Origin: Oscillospiraceae bacterium
GTDB taxonomy: Bacteria > Bacillota > Clostridia > Oscillospirales > Ruminococcaceae
NCBI GenBank assembly: GCA_009783205.1
Contig: WRHO01000002.1
Location: 1 to 64,000, forward strand
Length of the DNA: 64,000 nucleotides
Direction: 5' to 3'
Made by a program: the position numbers and the translations under genes. The notes under the pieces were generated by a model. The model ran no database searches, was not told the DNA's origin, and saw only the letters and a program-made list of their open reading frames with translations. Position 1 is the first letter of the stretch. Every line of letters starts with the position of its first letter. Shown piece by piece: positions 28,164 to 35,424 of this stretch.

Positions 28164-30785
28164 TTAATCATTATCCGAATCTTTTTCATTGTTGTCATTG
28201 TTATCGTCGTCATTTGCGTCGTCTGCTTCTGCTTCTGCTTCTGCTTCGATTTTTTCGCTTTTCTCCTCCTGTTCGGCTAAGAGGATATCCTCCTCATTTG
28301 CCTCTTCAACCTCTTCAAGCTCGGCAGAATCGTCATGCTCGGTGCGCGTAAAGGTCACAACTCGCCCCTCGGGTGAAAGCCGCATAACCCGAACGCCCGT
28401 AGCATACCTGCTCATTACCCGCAAATCGTTGGCGCGGATTCGAATAATAATCCCGTCGTCGTTTATCAAAATAACGTCATCATCTGAATAAAGCGTTCTA
28501 ATCCCGCATACATATCCTTTTTCGTCGTTTACCTTATAATTCATAAGTCCGAAGCCGCCGCGGTTTTGCTTACGATAGCTGTCTAATGCCGCCCGCCTTC
28601 CCATGCCGCGGTCTGTAACGGTGAGTATGGTTGAGCTTTCATCATAAACCTTAGCCGCCCCAATAATATAATCTCCGTCGCGAAGCTTAATTGAACGCAC
28701 ACCACGCGCAATTCTCCCCGATGCGCGGACAATTGATTCTACAAAATGAATCGCTCTGCCGTTTCGGGTCGCAACAATTACCGAGCTGTCCCCTTCGGTC
28801 AAATGTGCCGACGCGATTTCGTCTCCGTCAACGAGCGTAATTGCACGCAACCCGTTTTTTCGGACATTTTTGTACTTAGAAAGCGGCGTTCGTTTAATTA
28901 AACCGTTTTTTGTTACGCACACGAAGAATTTATTCTCGGCAAAATCGGACGTTTTCATCATAGCGGCAATGCGCTCCTCCGGCTGTAGTTGCAGAACATT
29001 TACTATATTAGTCCCCCGCGACTGTTTCGAGCCTTCGGGAATCTCATAACATTTAAGGCGGTACATATTTCCCATATTTGTAACAAATAAGATAAAATCG
29101 TGACTCGACGCCAAGAACATATCCTCAACAAAGTCCTCATCACGCTGTTTCATACCCGAAACGCCTCTGCCTCCGCGTTTTTGAAGGTTATAGGTTTCTA
29201 CGGCTTGTCTCTTTATATAGCCTATGTTTGTATAGGTCAAAACGCTTTCTTCTACCGGAATCAAATCCTCAATATCGACCTCACCGCTGACCGCTTCGAT
29301 AGATGTGCGGCGTTCGTCGTTGAATTTGCGACGAATCTCGTCTAACTCATCTGAAATAACCTTAAATATCGCGGTTCTGTCTGCGAGTAATGTCTCAAAT
29401 TCGCCCACCTTTATTTTTAATCCCGCTAATTCTTCTTCTATGTCTATTCTGCCTAATTTTGTCAATTGAATAATCCTCATTTGTGCAATAGCGTCCGCCT
29501 GTGCTTCGGTTATACCGAATCGTTCCGTTAAACGCAATTTCGCTTGTGCGGGGTCGTCGGACGAGCGAATAATGCTTATTACCTCGTCGGTATTATCAAC
29601 GACGACCATAAAGCCTTCGAGTATATGTGCGCGGGTTTGCGCTTTCTTTAAATCAAATTTTGTTCTTCTTACAACAACCTGTTCCTGAAAATCAATATAA
29701 TGCTCGAGCATTTGTTTGAGATTGAGAATACGCGGCTCGCCGTCAACCAAAGCGAGCATAATAACGCCGACGGTCTCCTGTAATTGGGTATAGCTGTAAA
29801 GCTTGTTCAATATAACATTTGCGTTTGCGTCTTTTTTCAACTCGAGAACAATTTTCATACCGTTGCGGTCGGACTCGTCCCGTAAGGTTGCCACACCATC
29901 GAGCCGTTTATCGCGTATTAATTCGCCCATTTTCTCCTGCATACGGTCAATATTTACCATATACGGTATCTCGGTTATAACAATACGGGTGTGGTTCTTT
30001 TCTTCAACGATGTCGGCTTTTCCGCGAAGTATTATTTTACCCCTTCCGGTATAATATGCCGAGCGTATTCCCGAATGTCCCATTATAATTCCGCCGGTGG
30101 GAAAATCGGGGCCTTTCACTACCGACATAAGCATATCAATCGGTATTTCTTCACCCGATAACAACATTAGCTGTAGCGCGTCGATAATTTCACCCAAATT
30201 ATGCGGAGGTATATTTGTAGCCATACCTACGGCTATTCCGGTTGAACCGTTGACCAACAAATTTGGAAAGCGACAGGGTAAAACGGACGGCTCTAATTGT
30301 TTTTCATCATAGTTAAGAATAAAATCGACGGTGTCCTTGCCTATATCCGCGAGCATTTCTGCGGATATACGAGCGAGCCTCGACTCGGTATATCTGTAGG
30401 CGGCGGCTTTATCGTCGCCCATCGAGCCAAAGTTACCGTGTCCTTCTATAAGAGGGTATCTTAACGAAAAACTTTGTGTCATACGTACTAATGCGTCATA
30501 AACGCTTTGGTCGCCGTGAGGGTGATACGAACCCAAAACGGCACCTACCGTCTTAGCACATTTGCTGAACGGTTTATCGTGAGTCAACCCCTCTTCAAAT
30601 TGTGTGTATAAGATTCTACGGTGAACCGGTTTTAAGCCGTCGCGTACATCGGGGAGGGCGCGGGCAACAATAACCGACATTGAATATTCAAGGAACGAAC
30701 GCTTCATTTCCTGTTCAATATCAACCTGTACCAATTTTTCGTCTTCGTGAAGCTTTACCTTATCAATATCTCTTTCAAAGTCCAT
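28164..30785 (-). CDS. gyrA: DNA gyrase subunit A with long acidic C-terminal tail
   Basis: EYSMSVIVARALPDVRDGLKPVHRRILY, HPHGDQSVYDALVRMTQ, GyrA-box QKRGGRG; C-term EAEAEAEADDANDDDNNDNNEKDSDND. Confidence 0.96.
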   Translation of the reverse strand: MDFERDIDKVKLHEDEKLVQVDIEQEMKRSFLEYSMSVIVARALPDVRDGLKPVHRRILYTQFEEGLTHDKPFSKCAKTVGAVLGSYHPHGDQSVYDALVRMTQSFSLRYPLIEGHGNFGSMGDDKAAAYRYTESRLARISAEMLADIGKDTVDFILNYDEKQLEPSVLPCRFPNLLVNGSTGIAVGMATNIPPHNLGEIIDALQLMLLSGEEIPIDMLMSVVKGPDFPTGGIIMGHSGIRSAYYTGRGKIILRGKADIVEEKNHTRIVITEIPYMVNIDRMQEKMGELIRDKRLDGVATLRDESDRNGMKIVLELKKDANANVILNKLYSYTQLQETVGVIMLALVDGEPRILNLKQMLEHYIDFQEQVVVRRTKFDLKKAQTRAHILEGFMVVVDNTDEVISIIRSSDDPAQAKLRLTERFGITEAQADAIAQMRIIQLTKLGRIDIEEELAGLKIKVGEFETLLADRTAIFKVISDELDEIRRKFNDERRTSIEAVSGEVDIEDLIPVEESVLTYTNIGYIKRQAVETYNLQKRGGRGVSGMKQRDEDFVEDMFLASSHDFILFVTNMGNMYRLKCYEIPEGSKQSRGTNIVNVLQLQPEERIAAMMKTSDFAENKFFVCVTKNGLIKRTPLSKYKNVRKNGLRAITLVDGDEIASAHLTEGDSSVIVATRNGRAIHFVESIVRASGRIARGVRSIKLRDGDYIIGAAKVYDESSTILTVTDRGMGRRAALDSYRKQNRGGFGLMNYKVNDEKGYVCGIRTLYSDDDVILINDDGIIIRIRANDLRVMSRYATGVRVMRLSPEGRVVTFTRTEHDDSAELEEVEEANEEDILLAEQEEKSEKIEAEAEAEADDANDDDNNDNNEKDSDND

Positions 30786-30823
30786 AATCTGTATATTCCT
30801 TAATAATTAAATAATCATTTGAT

Positions 30824-30852
30824 ATTATAACATTTTTTGGAATAAATGTCAA
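30824..30852 (-). promoter_or_regulatory. perfect consensus promoter TTGACA-17-TATAAT for gyrA
   Basis: Minus strand: cTTGACAtttattccaaaaaatgtTATAATatc. Confidence 0.7.
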
Positions 30853-30877
30853 GTATAAATAAAATTTACAAAAATTG

Positions 30878-30906
30878 TTGAATTTTCTTCAACAATATGG
30901 TATGAT
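30878..30906 (+). promoter_or_regulatory. dnaA promoter TTGAAT-17-TATGAT overlapping a 9-bp dyad (ATTGTTGAA-ttttc-TTCAACAAT, 30874-30896)
   Basis: Direct reading; the dyad half-sites resemble the TTWTCAACA 9-mers downstream of dnaA. Confidence 0.55.
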
Positions 30907-30961
30907 GATTGTATATGCCAAAGTAATGAAACAAAAAGAAAACAAAAAGGACTTTAATATA

Positions 30962-32323
30962 ATGAATTCATTTGAAGAAATTTTCAATTTAATGAAAAAA
31001 AATTTAGATATTACCGAGGTTGCGAGAAAATCGTGGATTGACCCTATAAAACCGCTTAAAATGAACGGAAATACCGCTTTTCTTTATGTTCAGGCGGCTT
31101 TCGTCAAACAAATTATTCAAGAAAACTATATTCATATATTCAAAAAACATTTTAAAGACATTTTAGGCTTTGAGGTTGATATAAAGGTACAATGTGATGA
31201 AGACCTTTCCCCGGAGCAAAGACTCGTGATAAATCCTATCCCCGAATTAGAGGACGATAAGCTTATTGTAGAAAGGCTTACACAATCCCTCGAGAGCAGT
31301 AATTATCAACATACCTTCGACACATTTATTGAAGGGGCGAGTAATCAATTGGCATATGCCGCCTGTAAAGCCGTTGCCGGGGGACAAAAACAAAATAATT
31401 ACAATCCTTTATATATATACGGAAACTCGGGATTGGGAAAGACGCATCTTCTTTCGGCGGTGAAGAACGAAATAAACAAGAATAATCCCGAATTAGACAT
31501 AAAGCTCGTCCCCGCCGATAACTTTATAAACGATTTTGTCAATTCTATAAGAATAGACAATATGGCGGATTTTAAAAATAAGTACAGAGGTGCCGACGCC
31601 CTCTTGGTAGACGATGTACAGCTTTTTTCGAGAGCAAAGGAAAGTCAACATGAGCTTTTTAACATTTTTAATGAGCTTCACGGTAACGGAAAACAAATTA
31701 TACTGACCTCCGACCGTCCCCCTAAGGAAATAAATAATCTCGACCAAAGATTAAAAACGAGATTTGAGTCGGGGTTAATTGCGGATATAGCCGTTCCGGA
31801 ATTTGAGACGCGATTGGCTATTATACAAAGAAAAGCAAAGCTTATGAACTTAGAAATGAGCAATACTATAGCCGAATTTATTGCCGAGAAGCTAAAAAAC
31901 AATATTCGTCAATTAGAGGGTGCTATTATTAAAATGAACGCTTTATCGGTGGTTACCGGAATTACCCCCACAATGACTATGGCGCGAAACGTAGTAGAAG
32001 AAATCATTGACGACGAAAAGAATATTCCCGCGCCGTTAACGGTTGAAAGGGTTATAAACGAGGTTGCGAGTATATACGGAATCTCCGAGGACGATATACG
32101 TTCAAAAAAGAGGAGCGCGGATATATCGACCGCGAGACAAATCGCAATCTATGTCGTTCATAAAATAACAAAGCTCTCATATGTGGAAATAGGAAAAGAA
32201 TTTGGGAACAGAGACCATTCTACCATTGTATATGCAATTAATAAGGTTAAGGACATTATTGTGAAAGATAAAGGATACAGAGACACTATTGAGGATACTA
32301 TAAGGAACGTGGAAAATTTATAA
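30962..32323 (+). CDS. dnaA: chromosomal replication initiator protein DnaA
   Basis: NPLYIYGNSGLGKTHLL Walker A, ALLVDDVQLF Walker B, FGNRDHSTIVYAINKV signature; ATG 30962 preceded by AAGGAC. Confidence 0.97.
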   Translation: MNSFEEIFNLMKKNLDITEVARKSWIDPIKPLKMNGNTAFLYVQAAFVKQIIQENYIHIFKKHFKDILGFEVDIKVQCDEDLSPEQRLVINPIPELEDDKLIVERLTQSLESSNYQHTFDTFIEGASNQLAYAACKAVAGGQKQNNYNPLYIYGNSGLGKTHLLSAVKNEINKNNPELDIKLVPADNFINDFVNSIRIDNMADFKNKYRGADALLVDDVQLFSRAKESQHELFNIFNELHGNGKQIILTSDRPPKEINNLDQRLKTRFESGLIADIAVPEFETRLAIIQRKAKLMNLEMSNTIAEFIAEKLKNNIRQLEGAIIKMNALSVVTGITPTMTMARNVVEEIIDDEKNIPAPLTVERVINEVASIYGISEDDIRSKKRSADISTARQIAIYVVHKITKLSYVEIGKEFGNRDHSTIVYAINKVKDIIVKDKGYRDTIEDTIRNVENL

Positions 32324-32556
32324 AAAATTTAACAAAGTTTTTGTTTTTCAACCGGCAACCTTTCAACATTTTAAGAAACGCAATATTTATCAACATTTTC
32401 AACATAGTTTTAAACATCATAAACTAAAAATTTTTCTGCGGTACAAAAAGAAAAGCTCGACTTTTCTACACTTCTAACATTACTATAACTACAACAAATA
32501 AATATATATGATTTATTATAAATAATTCAAAAAATTCAAAATCAAAGGAGTCTTTT
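32324..32556. other. oriC: candidate oriC: cluster of four same-orientation DnaA-box-like 9-mers plus an AT-rich stretch
   Basis: TTTTCAACC 32345-32353, CTTTCAACA 32360-32368, TTATCAACA 32387-32395, TTTTCAACA 32396-32404; AT-rich ~32495-32545; in the dnaA-dnaN intergenic region. Confidence 0.75.
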
Positions 32557-33666
32557 ATGAAATTCTCGGTGGACAAAAATTTTTTTTACGAGGCTGTGTC
32601 ATCTGCTTCAAAGGCTTGTGCCTTAAAATCCGCGCTTAATATACTCGACGGTGTGCTTCTTAATTTAACCGACAATGTATTAACCGTTACCGGTTATGAC
32701 TTGGAAATAGGTATAAGGGTATCAATAGAGGTTGACGGTCAAAATGACGGTAATGTTGTTACCGACCCGCGATTACTTTCCGAAATGGTGAAGAAAATGC
32801 CGGGTAATATTGTTAATTTCGAATTGATTGAGGGTAAAAGCATTAAGATTACATCGGGGAAATCAAAGCTCAGTCTCCCCTGTAAATCCGGAGAAGAATT
32901 TCCCAATATAATAGAAATCCAAAAAGACGTATCCTTTGATATAAGCGAAAAGCTTTTAAAGGAAATGCTTTTAAGGGTGGGGTTTGCCGTTTCGAGAACG
33001 AGTCAGGAACTCGAATGTATAAAAATGGAAATAGAAGATAACACTTTTTATTCGGTAGCAACAGACGGAAACAGATTAGCCGCAAAATACTGTAATATAC
33101 AAAACGAGAATATAAACTTCACCATTCCGGATAAAGCGGTTTCTTCTTTGATAAAGAGCCTTTCCGATTCGGGCGACGATGATGCAACGGTTAATATTGC
33201 CGTCGACAAGAATCAAATATGTGTGTCTAAGAGAAACTATGTATTAATTTCGAGATTACTCGAAGGAAAGTTTGTTAATTACAGAAGGATTATTGAATCG
33301 GATTTTCCGCGCGTTTTAAAATTAAACCCGCTCGAATTGATTAAATCAATGGACAGATGTCTTCTTTTAATGAGCGATAAATTAAAAATCCCCGTAACCT
33401 GTTCCATAATAAATGATATTATGAAAATATCGTGTAAGACAACCCTCGGCTCAATTGATGAGGAAATACCTATTGTAATAAAAGAGGGTGATTTTACAGA
33501 TTTTAACATTAATTTTAATCCTCGATTCATGTTAGAGGCTTTGCAAAAGGTTAATACCGAAGAAATAATGATAAGCTTTGACGGAGTATTAAAGCCTTTT
33601 AAAATTACACCGCTCGACGATAACGGAGATTTTATATTTGTAATAGTACCGATAAGAAGCGGTTGA
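32557..33666 (+). CDS. dnaN: DNA polymerase III beta sliding clamp
   Basis: MKFSVDKNFFYEAVSSASKACALKSALNILDGVLLN...; position after dnaA. Confidence 0.95.
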   Translation: MKFSVDKNFFYEAVSSASKACALKSALNILDGVLLNLTDNVLTVTGYDLEIGIRVSIEVDGQNDGNVVTDPRLLSEMVKKMPGNIVNFELIEGKSIKITSGKSKLSLPCKSGEEFPNIIEIQKDVSFDISEKLLKEMLLRVGFAVSRTSQELECIKMEIEDNTFYSVATDGNRLAAKYCNIQNENINFTIPDKAVSSLIKSLSDSGDDDATVNIAVDKNQICVSKRNYVLISRLLEGKFVNYRRIIESDFPRVLKLNPLELIKSMDRCLLLMSDKLKIPVTCSIINDIMKISCKTTLGSIDEEIPIVIKEGDFTDFNINFNPRFMLEALQKVNTEEIMISFDGVLKPFKITPLDDNGDFIFVIVPIRSG

Positions 33667-33667
33667 A

Positions 33668-33704
33668 GGCGAGTGCCGGGAGAGGTTTTCGGAGGTTGCC
33701 TAAA
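33668..33704 (+). repeat. 37-nt partial copy of the MITE-like element end
   Basis: ggcgagtgccgggagaggttttcggaggttgcctaaa; reverse complement is 35/37 identical to 61210-61246. Confidence 0.85.
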
Positions 33705-33716
33705 GTGAGGTAAAAA

Positions 33717-33932
33717 ATGACAGAAGTTTATATTAAACCGCCTTTTATTAAGCTTGAACAATTCTTAAAATTTGCGGGAGCCGTTTCAACCGGCGGTGAA
33801 GCTAAAAATCTAATTTTTGACGGCTTTGTTACCGTTAATGATGATGTTTGTTTGATGAGAGGGAAAAAATTATTTGAGAATGATGTGGTTAAGCTTAATA
33901 ATGATGTGTATATATGTAAGTTTAAAGTTTAA
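33717..33932 (+). CDS. S4-domain RNA-binding protein (YaaA-like)
   Basis: IKLEQFLKFAGAVSTGGEAKNLIFDGFVTVNDDVCLMRGKKLFENDVV; between dnaN and recF. Confidence 0.9.
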   Translation: MTEVYIKPPFIKLEQFLKFAGAVSTGGEAKNLIFDGFVTVNDDVCLMRGKKLFENDVVKLNNDVYICKFKV

Positions 33933-33935
33933 ATA

Positions 33936-35063
33936 ATGATACTGAAAAAAATAAGGGTTAAGAATTTTCGTAATATAAAAGCCGCCGAATTGGAATTTGG
34001 TTCAGGGGTTAATGTTTTTTACGGCGATAACGCACAAGGGAAAACAAACCTTTTAGAAGCCGCGGCAATCGTTTTGGGCAAAAACTTTCGCAATATTCGA
34101 AAAAACGATATTATTCCGTTTGATAACGATAAAGCTTTGACAGAGATTGATTTATTTTATGAAAACGAATCGGTTTCTTCAAAGCTAAACCAAATATCTT
34201 ATCGCGCGGATAGTGAAAAAAGCAGTTTGGAAATTAATTCGATTCCGATAGAAAAAGCAAAAAGATTATACGGAAAATATAAATATGTGACTTTTATACC
34301 CGACGAGCTTGAAATAATAAAGGGTTACCCCGCATTAAGAAGAACTTATTTAGACAATATTGCGATTATGCAAAACGCCGTTCACAGAAATTTTTTAAGT
34401 GAATATAAATATGCTTTGAAGCAAAGATGCGCCGCTTATTTTGAACGCAATCCGGTAATGGACAAAATGCTCGATATATGGGACGATATTTTAATTAAAC
34501 AGGGGATTAATTTAACCTACGGAAGATTAAAGTATCTGTGCTTAATTGAAAAGTATACCCCAAAGATATATAGAGAGCTTTCGGACGGCGAGGAATTGGG
34601 CATATGTTATTTTAGCGACATATACGGTGAAATATCATCGGTTGATAGTAATAATAAAGAAAAATTATACAATATGTATAAAGAAAAATTGAGGGCCTCC
34701 GCTTTAGTGGGACAATCGGCACAAATGCCCGGGGCGCACCGAGACGATATTTTGTTCACTATAAATGGAAATTCTGCACGAAATTATGGCTCACAGGGAC
34801 AACTGCGAAGTATCGCCGTTTCTCTTAAATTGGCAGAAGCGGAAATAATCCGCGAATTTAATAAGGAAAATCCAGTTGTTCTTTTAGATGAGGTTTTGAG
34901 CGAATTAGACGAGAAAAGGCGACGGTTTATTATAAAACATTTTGTTAATTCACAAGTTTTTATTACATCGTGTAATGTTAACGATTTAATCAACGATATA
35001 GAAAATATAAGGATATGGAGCGTGAATGAAGGAGATTTTTCATTATCTTCATTTGGGGAGTGA
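33936..35063 (+). CDS. recF: DNA replication/repair protein RecF
   Basis: VFYGDNAQGKTNLLEA Walker A; PGAHRDDI; GSQGQLRSIAVSLKLAE; VVLLDEVLSELDEKRR. Confidence 0.96.
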   Translation: MILKKIRVKNFRNIKAAELEFGSGVNVFYGDNAQGKTNLLEAAAIVLGKNFRNIRKNDIIPFDNDKALTEIDLFYENESVSSKLNQISYRADSEKSSLEINSIPIEKAKRLYGKYKYVTFIPDELEIIKGYPALRRTYLDNIAIMQNAVHRNFLSEYKYALKQRCAAYFERNPVMDKMLDIWDDILIKQGINLTYGRLKYLCLIEKYTPKIYRELSDGEELGICYFSDIYGEISSVDSNNKEKLYNMYKEKLRASALVGQSAQMPGAHRDDILFTINGNSARNYGSQGQLRSIAVSLKLAEAEIIREFNKENPVVLLDEVLSELDEKRRRFIIKHFVNSQVFITSCNVNDLINDIENIRIWSVNEGDFSLSSFGE

Positions 35064-35298
35064 TGTTACCGTTCATAGTGATGATTTAATAGGAATATTT
35101 GATATAGAACGTGTAACGGTCAAAAAAGCCGTCAACGAGTTTTTAAAAGCCAAACAAAAAAGCGGAAAAATATATTATGTATCGCTCGACCTTCCGAAAA
35201 GCTTTGCGGTTGTTTCGGGCGGCGAGGACGAAGATAAGGTTTACGTTACAAATGTTTCGACGCTTACTTTAAAGAAAAGATTGAAAAAAAGTAAATAA
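35026..35298 (+). CDS. remB: RemB/YaaB-like DUF370 protein
   Basis: FHYLHLGSDVTVHSDDLIGIFDIERVTVKKAVNEFL; conserved recF-remB-gyrB position; 38-nt overlap with recF. Confidence 0.85.
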   Translation: MKEIFHYLHLGSDVTVHSDDLIGIFDIERVTVKKAVNEFLKAKQKSGKIYYVSLDLPKSFAVVSGGEDEDKVYVTNVSTLTLKKRLKKSK

Positions 35299-35330
35299 TA
35301 TGGTAAAATTTATCCGTTAAGGAGAGGTTT

Positions 35331-35386
35331 GAATAAAAGCTGGCAGGGGTGGCTCTGCCGCCCCGAAGCTGGATAGGTTTTTATTC
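35331..35386 (+). promoter_or_regulatory. strong stem-loop in the gyrB leader
   Basis: GAATAAAA...TTTTATTC outer arms; inner GGGGTGGC-tct-GCCGCCCC hairpin. Confidence 0.6.
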
Positions 35387-35424
35387 GTAGAGGTTTTGTG
35401 CCTCGGAAAGGTATGGTTATAAAA

